This document shows, one piece after another, positions 42,389 through 52,424 of a stretch of 58,129 nucleotides of DNA. This DNA is from Cytophagales bacterium (GTDB lineage: Bacteria; Bacteroidota; Bacteroidia; Cytophagales; Cyclobacteriaceae), in assembly GCA_016124425.1 (NCBI GenBank), contig WGNT01000073.1, forward strand, positions 1 through 58,129, written 5' to 3'. The translations under genes were made by a program, and so were the position numbers. The notes beneath the pieces were generated by a model. The model did not search any database. It had not been told where the DNA came from and saw only the letters and a list, made by a program, of their open reading frames with translations. Within the stretch, counting starts at the first letter, position 1; the number at the start of each line of letters is the position of its first letter.

Positions 42389-45199
42389 TTAATGCGCTTC
42401 CAACCAGTCATTTCCAGTCCCAACTTCTACTTCAATCGGTATACCGATATCCACGGCTCTGGACATAAGCTTAGGGATTTCGGCTTTCAGCAGCTCGACC
42501 TCGTCCTTATGCGCATCAAAAACCAATTCATCATGTACCTGTAGGATCATCTTGGATTTGAGGTTTTCTTTTATCAGCCATTTATGCACATCGATCATGG
42601 CTACTTTGATCATATCGGCAGCAGATCCTTGAATAGGTGCGTTAATCGCGTTTCGCTCTGCAAAACCCCGCATGGTGGCATTGCGGCTGTTGATATCCCG
42701 CAGGTAACGTCGCCTACCCAATACAGTTTCTACATATTCCTGTTTTCTGGCATTTTCAATGCAATTGTCCATATAGGCTTTTACCGCGGAGAACTCCTTA
42801 AAATAAGCATCTATGATTTCCTTGGCTTCTCCGCGGGGGATATTCAACCTTTGAGAAAGCCCAAAAGCTGATATCCCGTAAATGATACCAAAGTTTGCTG
42901 TCTTCGCTTTGCGACGCATATCGGAAGTAACTTCTTCCAAGGGCACTTGGAAGATCTTTGCAGCGGTGGTGGCGTGGATGTCTCTTCCGTTTTTGAAGGC
43001 TTCTATCATCGATTCGTCTTTCGAGAACGCCGCCATGATCCGCAACTCTATCTGGGAATAATCCGCAGCCAGAATGATGTGATCATTGTCTCTGGGAACA
43101 AAGGCTTTGCGGATTTCCCGGCCTCTAGCGCTTCGGATCGGTATATTTTGCAGGTTGGGGTTGATGGAAGAAAGCCGACCTGTTGCCGCTACAAACTGGT
43201 TATAGGTCGTATGGATCCGTCCTGTTTTCGGATTGATCAGTTCAGGTAAGGCGTCTACGTAGGTTGATTTCAATTTTACCATCTGACGGTAGTCCAAGAT
43301 GGCTTGGGCGATTTCGTGTTCCCCGGCCATCCTACTAAGTACTTCTTCCCCTGTGGCAAATTGCCCTGTTTTTGTCTTTTTAGCTTTTGGGTCGAGGTTT
43401 AGTTTCACAAAGAGGATTTCGCCCAATTGCTTTGGCGAACTGAGGTTAAAGGATTCCCCTGCAAGTTCATACACGCGCTTTTCTATGACTTTACTTTCCT
43501 CGTCAAGAACCTTCGAAAGTTCAGAAAGCGCCTCCGTATTTATCCTTACCCCTTCAAACTCCATGGCCATAAGCACGGGAATCAATGGGTTTTCTACTTC
43601 ATGGAAGAGTTTTTCGACCTTGTTCTCTTTGACCTGCGGATCCAGTTTGTGCTTAAGTTGTAAGGTGATGTCAGCATCCTCAGAAGCGTATTCCACTACC
43701 TCGTCTACATCCACATCCCGCATATTGCCTTGATTTTTACCTTTCTTGCCGATCAGACTTTCAATAGAGACTGGCTTATAGTTCAAGTATTGTTCGGATA
43801 GCCAATCCATGGAGTGCTTGCCTTCCGGCTCGATCAGGTAGTGGGCAAGCATGGTATCATAAAGTGGGCCTTTGACGGATAAACCGTAGTTGCGGAGTAC
43901 GAGCAGGTCATATTTGATATTCTGTCCGATCTTGATGATGTTTTCTGACTCGAAAACCGGTTTGAGCCATTCCAATATTTCCCCCGCTGCCGTTTCATTG
44001 GGCGGCACGGGCAGGTAATAGGCTTCTCCAGGAATATAAGCAAAGGAGATGCCCACCAGTTCTGCCTCATTGGCATTTACAGAGGTGGTCTCGGTATCCA
44101 AGCATATTTCTTTTTGTTGCAGCAGGTAAGAGACCAAGTCATCTATTGCTTCTTTGCCCTCCACTTTATGGTAGATGTGCAGTCGGCTTTCGATCGAATC
44201 GTGTTGTTCCACTTCGGGAAAGGGAAGCACCTCTTCCGTTTCGGCAGCTTCTGTTTGGTCCATGCCTGTAAATAACCCCAACTGCTCATCCACCCGTATC
44301 TGAGGCTTTTTAATTGCTTCTCCAAATACCCTTTTCGTAAGCGTCCTGAATTCCAGCTCAGCGAACAACGCTTTCAATTTTTCTTCATTTGGGTTTTCGT
44401 ACCGCAGATCTTCCTCGACAAACGCAATCGGCACCTCTTGGCTGATGGTGGCTAGTTCTTTTGAAAGTAATCCCTGCTCGGCAAAATTTTCTATATTTTC
44501 TTTCTGTTTGCCCTTGAGTTTGTGGGTATTTTTCAGCAACTCCTCAATGGTGCCGTAGGTTTTTAGCAGCTTTACAGCCGTTTTTTCTCCAATTCCGGGA
44601 ATGCCCGGTATGTTGTCCACGGCATCTCCCATAAGGCCTAAGATATCCCGCACCTGATCCACATGCTCGATGTCCCACTTTGCACAGATTTCCTTTGGCC
44701 CCATGACATCGACGGCATTTCCCATAAACGCCGGTTTGTACAGATATATATGATCATCCACCAGCTGTCCATAGTCTTTGTCGGGGGTCATCATGTAAAC
44801 GACAAAGCTGGTATTTTCCGCTTTCTTTGCGATTGTGCCGATAATGTCATCGGCTTCATATCCGTCTAACTCCAGGACAGGAATGTTAAACGCTTGTACA
44901 ATTTCTTTAACCCAGGGAATGGCGACGGCGATGTCCTCGGGTTGTTCTTGTCTATTTGCTTTATATGCTTCAAACCGTACATGGCGAAAGGTGGGAGCGT
45001 GGGTATCAAAGGCAACCGCTATGTGGGTAGGCTTTTCTTTTTCGAGGACTTCCAACAGCGTATTGGTAAATCCCAGCATTACACCCGTATTGAGTCCCTT
45101 GCTGTTGATTCTTGGATTTTTGCTAAACGCAAAATGAGCCCTATAGATAAGGGCCATGGCGTCCAATAAAAATAACTTTTTTGATCCTTTTGTAGACAT
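42389..45199 (-). CDS. polA: DNA polymerase I
   Basis: 936 residues from the ATG at 45199 (MSTKGSKKLFLLDAMALIYRAHFAF). The open frame extends 22 codons further, but the usual N-terminus begins here. Domains in order: 5'-3' exonuclease (LDAMALIYRAHF, YEADDIIGTIA), 3'-5' exonuclease (CLDTETTSVNANEAELVGISFAY), polymerase palm with LAADYSQIELRIMAAFSKDESM, finger helix RRKAKTANFGIIYG, and motif C LQVHDELVFD. All key acidic residues (D in DYSQIE, D and E in HDE) are present. It acts in Okazaki fragment processing and repair. It is in the same orientation as radA downstream. Confidence 0.97.
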   Translation of the reverse strand: MSTKGSKKLFLLDAMALIYRAHFAFSKNPRINSKGLNTGVMLGFTNTLLEVLEKEKPTHIAVAFDTHAPTFRHVRFEAYKANRQEQPEDIAVAIPWVKEIVQAFNIPVLELDGYEADDIIGTIAKKAENTSFVVYMMTPDKDYGQLVDDHIYLYKPAFMGNAVDVMGPKEICAKWDIEHVDQVRDILGLMGDAVDNIPGIPGIGEKTAVKLLKTYGTIEELLKNTHKLKGKQKENIENFAEQGLLSKELATISQEVPIAFVEEDLRYENPNEEKLKALFAELEFRTLTKRVFGEAIKKPQIRVDEQLGLFTGMDQTEAAETEEVLPFPEVEQHDSIESRLHIYHKVEGKEAIDDLVSYLLQQKEICLDTETTSVNANEAELVGISFAYIPGEAYYLPVPPNETAAGEILEWLKPVFESENIIKIGQNIKYDLLVLRNYGLSVKGPLYDTMLAHYLIEPEGKHSMDWLSEQYLNYKPVSIESLIGKKGKNQGNMRDVDVDEVVEYASEDADITLQLKHKLDPQVKENKVEKLFHEVENPLIPVLMAMEFEGVRINTEALSELSKVLDEESKVIEKRVYELAGESFNLSSPKQLGEILFVKLNLDPKAKKTKTGQFATGEEVLSRMAGEHEIAQAILDYRQMVKLKSTYVDALPELINPKTGRIHTTYNQFVAATGRLSSINPNLQNIPIRSARGREIRKAFVPRDNDHIILAADYSQIELRIMAAFSKDESMIEAFKNGRDIHATTAAKIFQVPLEEVTSDMRRKAKTANFGIIYGISAFGLSQRLNIPRGEAKEIIDAYFKEFSAVKAYMDNCIENARKQEYVETVLGRRRYLRDINSRNATMRGFAERNAINAPIQGSAADMIKVAMIDVHKWLIKENLKSKMILQVHDELVFDAHKDEVELLKAEIPKLMSRAVDIGIPIEVEVGTGNDWLEAH

Positions 45200-45846
45200 A
45201 ACGGTAGGGGTGTTTGGAAAAGAAATTACGCATTCAAAATTGGTCAAAAGTACGTAACTTATCAAGGATAAGTAAGAATAAGCCCATGATCACCCGAATC
45301 TACTTAAGCCTTCTGATCATACTTTTGTAGTAGCTAGCCGCTTCGGGGTCTTCTTGGTACCTATAGCTTCGGACAATAAACAAGCATCCAAACATTTTGC
45401 AAGAATTTGGTATAAACCGCTAATTTAGGATAATGAAAGTATTTTATAGGTAAATAAATATTAATTCGGTGTATACCCGTATCAGCAAGGTAAATGTGGT
45501 TTTTAATACCTATATGTAAAATTTTGCCACTGTTTATTTTTTTTATAGTAGACCTATTTGTTATCTTGTTGACAGAATTTTATATAGCTCTAAAATTCTA
45601 CCGTAAGGAAAACCTCAAACGGAGGGATGATTATTAAAGTGACCTGCTAGCCGCAGGAAGGGATTCCATAGTCTGTCCCGACTAGTCGGGATGACCTCTA
45701 AAAATCAATTACAAACACATGAAATCGAGCATGACGAAATCGTCACACAGTGGGATGATTGTATTTGCGACCTGCCTGCCGCAGGCGGGGATTCCACCCC
45801 GACAAATCGGGACAAGTTCTGACCATTAAAAAACAATTATAAACAG
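45200..45846. other. Intergenic region between polA and RND operon
   Basis: About 647 bases of mostly AT-rich DNA between divergent polA and the efflux genes. A 9-bp perfect inverted repeat AGAATTTTA/TAAAATTCT lies at 45574-45582 and 45591-45599, and might bind an efflux regulator. The last 220 bases form a 128-bp tandem duplication described separately. No regulator gene is encoded here. Confidence 0.55.
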
Positions 45847-45850
45847 ATGA
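45624..45850 (+). repeat. Tandem duplication (offset 128 bp) with GC palindromes, covering the start of the RND operon
   Basis: The two copies begin GGGATGATT at 45624 and 45752. Each contains a CCTGC/GCAGG hairpin, a GGATTCC, a TCCCGAC/GTCGGGA palindrome (45676-45691 in copy A, 45798-45812 in copy B) and ends with CAATTA-AAACA-ATG. Copy A therefore carries a decoy start, ATGAAATCGAGC at about 45720, while copy B leads into the true start at 45847. Confidence 0.75.
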
Positions 45851-46977
45851 AAACAGGTTTTTCAGCATTTATCCTCTTGCTTTCAGTTTTTGCCTGTTCG
45901 AAAGAGGAGGTAAAACAGGTTACACCACCCAATTTAAAGGTAGTAGAAGTATCAGAACAGCGCGTCCCGCTTTTTAAAGAATTTGTAGGTCAGGTTTATG
46001 GCAAGGCGGATATCCCTATCCGTGCCAGGGTGGATGGTTTTGTAGAGAAAATTCATTTTCGTGAGGGGATACGGGTAGCAAAAGGGCAGCTGCTGTACAG
46101 CATTGATGATGACCCACTTCGGCAAAGCGTTAGCCGGGAAGAGAGTACTTTATCAGAGGCAAGAATTAATCTGGTAAACGCTGAAAACGATTTAGCCCGA
46201 ATAGCGCCGCTAGCAGAAATTAACGCTATCAGCAAAAGGGACTTAGATGCGGCGATAGCCCGAAAAGACGCATCCCAGGAAGCTGTAAAGGCAGCTGAGG
46301 CCAATTTGAATCTCGCTAAAATAAATGAGGGATATGCCAGGATCTACGCCCCGATTAGCGGAATCATTGGTAAATCCAAGGCTAAAGAAGGAGAATACGT
46401 AGGGCGAAGCCCAAACCCGGTTATATTGAACACTATTTCGCAAATTGACAGCGTGGTGGTGGAGTTTTTTTTGAATGAGAAGGACTACATCACTTTTTAC
46501 AAACAGCTGCTAAAGGACGGGGAAAGTGGACTAGACCGAATAAATCATCCCTTGGACTTGTATTTAGCCGATGGTGAAAAATTCCCCTATACCGGTAAGA
46601 TTACCTTTCTTGACAGAAACGTAGATCCAAGCACGGGCACCATATTAGTGCAGAGCATATTCCCCAATCCAGATGGGCTAATTCGTCCCGGGCAGTTTGC
46701 CAAGGTGAAGAGTGTGATAGAGGTTCTCGATCAGGCATTGGTAGTCCCACAACGCTGTGTTGTAGAGCTTCAGAGTTTTTATAATGTCTTTAGCGTAGGT
46801 GCAGACGGGCTGATAACACAGAAGCGCGTGGAGATTTTGGATGAATTAGGGGATTTATTTGTCATCAATTCGGGACTGCTTAGTGGTGAGAAGGTATTGA
46901 TTGAAGGATTGATGGCCGTGCGATCCGGTCAAAAGGTAAATCCAGAAGTTGTCCAATTTAACTCGGTAAACGAATGA
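45847..46977 (+). CDS. RND efflux periplasmic adaptor (membrane fusion protein), lipoprotein
   Basis: 376 residues. The N-terminus is a lipoprotein signal (LLLSVFACSKEE). The barrel-sandwich and hairpin regions are typical of the AcrA/MexA family: PIRARVDGFVEKIHFREGIRVAKGQLLYSIDDDPL and, near the alpha-hairpin end, YARIYAPISGIIGKSKAKEGEYVGRSPNPVIL. It joins the inner-membrane pump to the outer-membrane channel. Its stop overlaps the next start by 4 bases (ATGA), so the three genes are co-translated. Confidence 0.95.
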   Translation: MKTGFSAFILLLSVFACSKEEVKQVTPPNLKVVEVSEQRVPLFKEFVGQVYGKADIPIRARVDGFVEKIHFREGIRVAKGQLLYSIDDDPLRQSVSREESTLSEARINLVNAENDLARIAPLAEINAISKRDLDAAIARKDASQEAVKAAEANLNLAKINEGYARIYAPISGIIGKSKAKEGEYVGRSPNPVILNTISQIDSVVVEFFLNEKDYITFYKQLLKDGESGLDRINHPLDLYLADGEKFPYTGKITFLDRNVDPSTGTILVQSIFPNPDGLIRPGQFAKVKSVIEVLDQALVVPQRCVVELQSFYNVFSVGADGLITQKRVEILDELGDLFVINSGLLSGEKVLIEGLMAVRSGQKVNPEVVQFNSVNE

Positions 46978-49900
46978 GCGAAGAACATCATTTTTTTGTA
47001 AGAAGGCCCATAGTAGCCATCGTGATTTCTATTATCACTGTTACAGTAGGTCTAGTGTCCTTAGCTTCACTTCCAATAGAGCAATATCCGGATATCACTC
47101 CCCCTGTAGTGAGGGTAAGTGCTCGATATACCGGCGCTAATGCCGTTTCCGTGGAACAGTCTGTGGCAACAGCCTTGGAGCAGCAGATTAACGGTGTGGA
47201 AAACATGATTTACATGAAGTCCACCAATTCCAATGATGGAACCATGGGGATCCAAGTGACCTTCGATATAGGTACCGACCCGGACATGAATACCGTATTT
47301 ACGCAGAATAGGGTCTCCTCTGCTATGGCTAAGCTTCCTGAGGAAGTCACGCGCATGGGCGTAACCACCGAAAAGTCCATGTCCAATACCCTGTTGTTGA
47401 TTTCGCTTATATCTCCCAACCTCGCGTACGATCAGCAATTTCTTGGCAACTACGCCATGATTAATATCAAGGACCGGCTCGCACGTATACCTGGCGTCGG
47501 TAGAGTCAGCGTTATTGGTGCTTCTGATTATTCCATGCGGATCTGGGTTCAGCCGGACATCCTGTCCAAAATGGGACTTACCATTGGAGAAATAACGCAG
47601 GCTATCCGCGCACAAAATACGATCGTACCGGGAGGGAAACTCGGGGCGGAACCCGCGCCACCCGGAACTGAATTTACCTATGTAGTGAGACTTCCAGAGC
47701 GCCTCCAAACCGAGGAGGCTTTCAAAGAAATCGTAGTCAGAACCCACGCCGACGGCTCGCAGGTGAGGTTGAAGGATATCGCAAGGGTGGAACTGGGCAC
47801 GGAAAGCTACAGTGCCTTCACAAGAACAAACGGTTCCGATGCGGCACTCATTTCCATCTATCAATCTCCTGGATCGAACGCGGTTCAGGTAGCCGAGGAT
47901 GTCAAAAAGGAACTGGAAGCGTTGTCTCTCGGCTTTCCGGAGGGCGTAGCGTATGCTGTTTCATTAGATGCTACCAAACCAATCATTGCCGGCATTGATG
48001 AGATTGTGGAAACACTTATTATCGCGCTAATACTGGTCATTCTCGTTGTTTTTCTGTTTATCCAGGATTGGCGGGCTACCCTGATCCCGACGCTAGCCGT
48101 ACCCATCTCGCTGATCGGCGCTTTTATGCTGTTTCCGTTGATGGGCTTTAGCATCAACGTACTTTCACTATTGGGCTTGGTGCTTGCCATTGGTATTGTA
48201 GTAGACGACGCCATTGTGGTGGTAGAGGCAGTACAGGTAAAAATGGCAAACGGAATGGGTGTCAAAAGAGCCACATCTGAAGCCATGAAGGAGGTTACCG
48301 CCCCCATTATAGCCACTAGTTTGGTTTTGGTTGCGGTATTTGTTCCGGTGGTAGCAATCCCCGGAATAACGGGGAAGCTATACCAACAGTTTGCCATCAC
48401 GATAGCGGTGTCGGTTATCATTTCCAGTATAAATGCGCTTTCCCTTTCTCCTGCCCTTTGTTCCTTGCTGTTAAAGTCAAAGACGTCAGGCGAAAGTCGA
48501 TCAGGACTGCTAGGCCGCTTTTTTGATAGGTTTGATAGGGCATTTGATAGGACCACAGCATCCTATACGTCGTTTACAGCGGTGGTTTCCGGAAAACTAA
48601 AACGTGGCGTTGTTTTCATTTTGATCACGCTCATTGCTGCGGGGATACTTGGAGCAAGGCTACCGGGAGGGTTTATTCCCGAAGAAGACCAAGGCTACAT
48701 TTTCCTTACTGCCCAATTGCCAAATGCGGCTAGCCTACAACGCTCCGACGAAGTGTCCAAACGGATCGAAGCAATTCTGGCCGAGATCCCTGAAGTAGAA
48801 ACCTACTCCACTGCAGTGGGATACAACATGCTTGCCGATGCCTTGAGCACCAATGCTGCCTTTATGTTTATATCCCTAAAGGATTGGGATGAGCGGGGCG
48901 ATCAGACGGCCAAACTTGTAGCCCAAAAACTCAATTTTATTCTTTCCAGCCAAATAAAGGATGCCGTAGCGTTTGCCTTCGGCCCACCGGCAATTCCCGG
49001 CCTTGGATCTGGCGCCGGTTTTAGCCTAATGATTCAGGACAAAATCGGGGAAGATCCAATGTATCTTTTTCAAAATACAAGGGCATTTGTTGCCGCGGCC
49101 AATGAAAGGCCTGAAATCGCCCGGGCATCTACCCAGTTCCAGGCGTCGGTTCCGCAACGCTTTATAGAATTGGACACCGATAAAGTGTTGAAAACTGGTG
49201 TGAACTTACAGGAACTGTACCAGACCTTCGGCGCATTTTTGGGAGGAGCCTATGTCAACGATTTTTCCAAATTTGGTAGAACTTATCGGGCATACATTCA
49301 GGCTGAATCGGAATACCGCCAAAATGAACATGGCTTGGATCTCTTTTACGTAAAAAATAACGCCGGTGAGTCGGTTCCGATAAGTACTTTTCTGACCGTT
49401 AAGGAAGTAAGTGGTCCGGAGTACACAAACCGGTTTAACCTCTTTCGGTCCGCGGAAGTGACTGGGATTCCGGCTACTGGATACAGTTCCATCCAAGCCC
49501 TTGACGCACTTGAAGAGGTAGCGAGGGAAGTTTTGCCTGCTACCATGGAGTTTAGCTGGAGTGGAATGAGTTTCCAAGAGAAGGCTTCTTCCGGATCAGC
49601 GGGAGTTATTTTTGCCTTTTCCTTTTTTTTAGTATTCCTGATTTTGGCAGCACAATATGAAAGCTGGTCGCTTCCGTTAAGCATCCTTCTTGGAACCCCT
49701 TTTGCCCTGTTTGGTGCCTTTCTCTTTTTGGCAGCGGCTAGGTTGTTTAGCTTGAGTTTTGAAAATAACGTATTTGCACAGATCTCACTTATCCTGTTGA
49801 TCGCCATGGCCGCCAAGAACGCCATTTTGATTGTAGAATTTGCTAAAATGAAGTTTGATGAAGGGCTTTCGCTATTTGATGCGGCTATCGAGTCGGCTAG

Positions 49901-50147
49901 ATTGAGGTTTAGACCGATCTTGATGACGGTGTTTTCCTTTGTACTAGGTATTCTGCCATTGATTTTAGCCACGGGTTCGGGGGCAGAAGCCCGAAAAATA
50001 ATGGGTATGGCCCTTCTGGGAGGCATAGGCATGGCCACTTTTTTAGGGGTTTTTTTATATCCCATGCTCTTTATCATGGTGGGGAAATTGTTTAATTATG
50101 AGAAAAAGAGGGAAATGGCCAAAACTATTAATCCATCAGAAGCATGA
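46974..50147 (+). CDS. RND multidrug efflux pump, HAE1 family (AcrB-like)
   Basis: 1057 residues with twelve membrane segments. It begins with the RND signature FFVRRPIVAIVISIITVTVG and PIEQYPDITPPVVRVSARYTGANA. The proton-relay aspartates are in LVLAIGIVVDDAIVVVEAV (TM4), and the second half has the mirrored GIGMATFLGVFLYPMLFIMVG near its end. Two large periplasmic loops follow the AcrB pattern (PGGFIPEEDQGYIF, GPPAIPGLGSGAGF). It would expel hydrophobic drugs, dyes or bile-type compounds. Start and stop overlap the flanking genes by 4 bases. Confidence 0.96.
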   Translation: MSEEHHFFVRRPIVAIVISIITVTVGLVSLASLPIEQYPDITPPVVRVSARYTGANAVSVEQSVATALEQQINGVENMIYMKSTNSNDGTMGIQVTFDIGTDPDMNTVFTQNRVSSAMAKLPEEVTRMGVTTEKSMSNTLLLISLISPNLAYDQQFLGNYAMINIKDRLARIPGVGRVSVIGASDYSMRIWVQPDILSKMGLTIGEITQAIRAQNTIVPGGKLGAEPAPPGTEFTYVVRLPERLQTEEAFKEIVVRTHADGSQVRLKDIARVELGTESYSAFTRTNGSDAALISIYQSPGSNAVQVAEDVKKELEALSLGFPEGVAYAVSLDATKPIIAGIDEIVETLIIALILVILVVFLFIQDWRATLIPTLAVPISLIGAFMLFPLMGFSINVLSLLGLVLAIGIVVDDAIVVVEAVQVKMANGMGVKRATSEAMKEVTAPIIATSLVLVAVFVPVVAIPGITGKLYQQFAITIAVSVIISSINALSLSPALCSLLLKSKTSGESRSGLLGRFFDRFDRAFDRTTASYTSFTAVVSGKLKRGVVFILITLIAAGILGARLPGGFIPEEDQGYIFLTAQLPNAASLQRSDEVSKRIEAILAEIPEVETYSTAVGYNMLADALSTNAAFMFISLKDWDERGDQTAKLVAQKLNFILSSQIKDAVAFAFGPPAIPGLGSGAGFSLMIQDKIGEDPMYLFQNTRAFVAAANERPEIARASTQFQASVPQRFIELDTDKVLKTGVNLQELYQTFGAFLGGAYVNDFSKFGRTYRAYIQAESEYRQNEHGLDLFYVKNNAGESVPISTFLTVKEVSGPEYTNRFNLFRSAEVTGIPATGYSSIQALDALEEVAREVLPATMEFSWSGMSFQEKASSGSAGVIFAFSFFLVFLILAAQYESWSLPLSILLGTPFALFGAFLFLAAARLFSLSFENNVFAQISLILLIAMAAKNAILIVEFAKMKFDEGLSLFDAAIESARLRFRPILMTVFSFVLGILPLILATGSGAEARKIMGMALLGGIGMATFLGVFLYPMLFIMVGKLFNYEKKREMAKTINPSEA

Positions 50148-51568
50148 AAACGATCATCCTTGGTATTTTCCTAGCAATTTTTCTTGTTGGCTGTAAGGCT
50201 GGTAAACCGTTTAAGGGCGTTGATCTTGCTATTCCAACCAGTTTTTCTAATTCCCTCGAAGATACAGACCAACCGGAAACGGATAGCATTAATACGTTGT
50301 CTTTTGAAAAAGCCGGCAATGCGAACCTCGAGTGGTGGCAATACCTGGACGACCCAGTGTTGGATACCTTGATAAGGACAGCCCTTCGGTATAACAGGAA
50401 TGTGAACATCACCGCAGAACGGCTAATGCAGGCACGGTACGCCCTTAGATTTCAGCAAGCAGAACTGCTCCCAAAGCTTGGTGCGATGGGGTCTGCTGAA
50501 AGAGGAAACTTTCTTTTTAACCAAATTGGGCAGGTAAATGAGCTTTTTATTGCCGGCGCGGGTTTAAACTGGGAAATTGATTTTTGGGGAAGGCTAAGGA
50601 ACCTGTCAGATGCTGCCCAATACGATTTGCTCTCTAGCCAATATGGATTGAACAGTTTGCAGATCTCCTTAATCGCTGATGTTGCCTCTACCTATTTTAC
50701 TTGGCTACAGGCGCTTGAGGAGCTTGAGATTGCTGAACGGAATTTCGCGCTCCGGGATAGCATGCACCAAATCATCGTAGCTAGGTTTGAAAAAGGAATT
50801 GTACAGCAAACAGATGTAGACCAATCCAATATCCTCCGCAAAATAGCTGAAGGTTCTTTGCCAAGGTACCACAGAAAATCCATACAGCTTGAAAATGCGC
50901 TTAACTTTTTGGTAGGAAGGAATCCTACGCGCATTCAGAGAGCAGCCTCGCTTATGGATGTTCGTATCGAAATGGATATTGACCGGTTTTCCCCCGTTGA
51001 TCTGTTAAAGAATCGCCCGGACATTCTTGAGGCGGAATACCGCCTTATGGCACAACATGCACAGGTAGGAGCAGCCAAAGCGAGTAGACTGCCTACCATA
51101 CGACTGAGTGCCACCCTTGGCGTCATTACGGATGATTTTACCCATTGGGATTTTGCCAACCCCCTTTGGAACATAGGTGGGCAGTTGATAGGACCCTTGT
51201 TTTTTTGGAGCCAACTTAGAAGAATTGTCGACATTCAAGAGAGCAAGGAATTTCAAATGGTTTTTGCGTACGAGAACACTGTTTTGAATGCGCTTCGGGA
51301 GGTAGAAGATGTTAAAGTTGAAATTAGCACCTTAACAGAAGAAATTCTTATTGCAGAGGAAAGGAAAAAATCAGCCTTAAGTGCGCAATACCTTAGCGGG
51401 GAGCGGTATTCGCAGGGAGTGACTAGTTACCTCGAAGTCCTGGAATCCCAAAGGCAGGCCTTTGATGCTGAATTATCATTGGTTCAGCTAAAGCAGTTGT
51501 TGCTTTCTGCATATATTCGTTTTTACAAAGTTGTGGGCGGTGGGCCGATCTTCGAAAATGATCAGTGA
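50144..51568 (+). CDS. Efflux outer-membrane factor (NodT/OprM family), lipoprotein
   Basis: 474 residues. A lipoprotein signal ends at FLVGCKAG. Two repeats of the outer-membrane efflux helical domain follow, with W...QYLDDPVLDTLIRTALRYNRNV near the start and GAGLNWEIDFWGRLRNL, RPDILEAEYRLMAQHAQVGAAKASRLPTIRLSATLG in the second. It completes the tripartite pump with the two genes before it, ATGA-overlapped with the pump. Confidence 0.94.
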   Translation: MKTIILGIFLAIFLVGCKAGKPFKGVDLAIPTSFSNSLEDTDQPETDSINTLSFEKAGNANLEWWQYLDDPVLDTLIRTALRYNRNVNITAERLMQARYALRFQQAELLPKLGAMGSAERGNFLFNQIGQVNELFIAGAGLNWEIDFWGRLRNLSDAAQYDLLSSQYGLNSLQISLIADVASTYFTWLQALEELEIAERNFALRDSMHQIIVARFEKGIVQQTDVDQSNILRKIAEGSLPRYHRKSIQLENALNFLVGRNPTRIQRAASLMDVRIEMDIDRFSPVDLLKNRPDILEAEYRLMAQHAQVGAAKASRLPTIRLSATLGVITDDFTHWDFANPLWNIGGQLIGPLFFWSQLRRIVDIQESKEFQMVFAYENTVLNALREVEDVKVEISTLTEEILIAEERKKSALSAQYLSGERYSQGVTSYLEVLESQRQAFDAELSLVQLKQLLLSAYIRFYKVVGGGPIFENDQ

Positions 51569-52001
51569 TAACGTAATCGTTCACGATAAATATTTTTATT
51601 TTAGGCGGTTCTTGATTGCGACCAAAGGTCACGAATGTTTTTCGTAAGATCGGTTTGGAGTGCGCAGAGGCCGCAGATATTCCCTTCCAGTGCAAGCGTT
51701 TTGGATTATCCGTCAATTATATGTGATCAAATGCCAAGAACCCACTAGCGGTTGGCCGTTATGTTGTAGTCGCACCGCATGACCTGTAAAGAGTAAACAC
51801 GTTTATAGGGACAACGCACGCATTATTCTTATAAACATAGTTTTTCATGACCTAAAAGCTCGAGTTGCTAGAAAGCAGCGTTATTTTTTTCTGAACGTAC
51901 AATAAATTTGGTAAGGTTATTGGTAGGTAAATGTTGTGCCTTGTTTGTTGTAGGCCTTACAATCAAAATAGCGTAAAATTTCAATCTAACCCCGTAATCA
52001 C
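51569..52001. other. Intergenic stretch after efflux operon
   Basis: 433 bases without a supportable gene on either strand. The first 200 bases have normal base content and no hairpin ending in T; the last 100 are AT-rich and should contain the promoter of the small envelope gene, but no perfect TAnnTTTG was found. Confidence 0.45.
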
Positions 52002-52310
52002 ATGAAAAAGACAGCGTACTTTTTATCACTTGTTTTTCTGCTAAATGCTTTTGTTCCTGTAGCAATGGCAAGTGGTGGGAAGGAACCTATCACCTTGAGT
52101 GCCGAAGAAGCGGAAAGGCTTGATGAACTCAAACACCGTGTTGAGGAAATAAAAGCGATGGACTTTTCGGAGCTATCTAAGGTTGAGAAGAAGGCAATAA
52201 AAAAAGAACTGCGGGAAATCAATAAGGAAGCCAAAGCTGTTGGAGGGGGAGTTTATATTTCTGCCGGTGCGATCATTATCATATTGGTGATTCTGTTGAT
52301 TATTACATAA
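52002..52310 (+). CDS. Small envelope protein: signal peptide, coiled coil, C-terminal membrane anchor
   Basis: 102 residues, hypothetical. A signal sequence (FLLNAFVPVAMA) is followed by an acidic/basic helix predicted to coil (SAEEAERLDELKHRVEEIKAMDFSELSKVEKKAIKKELREINKEAK), a glycine hinge (GGGVY) and a C-terminal hydrophobic tail (ISAGAIIIILVILLIIT). The architecture of signal peptide, short coil and tail recurs in small Bacteroidota envelope proteins, but no function is known to me. Confidence 0.8.
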   Translation: MKKTAYFLSLVFLLNAFVPVAMASGGKEPITLSAEEAERLDELKHRVEEIKAMDFSELSKVEKKAIKKELREINKEAKAVGGGVYISAGAIIIILVILLIIT

Positions 52311-52424
52311 GGCAAGGAATCAGCCTCAGCGCTAAGATCGACTAACGCTACCCGAGCCCACCTATCTACCATACTTGGCATGGTTTTTTCATATATGTTC
52401 GTATACATCTGAAAGGAGAATAGT

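Noticed and set aside
47067..48556. Long antisense frames (up to 265 residues) opposite the RND pump gene
   Set aside because: They mirror the codon bias of the pump gene and lack any domain or start signal.
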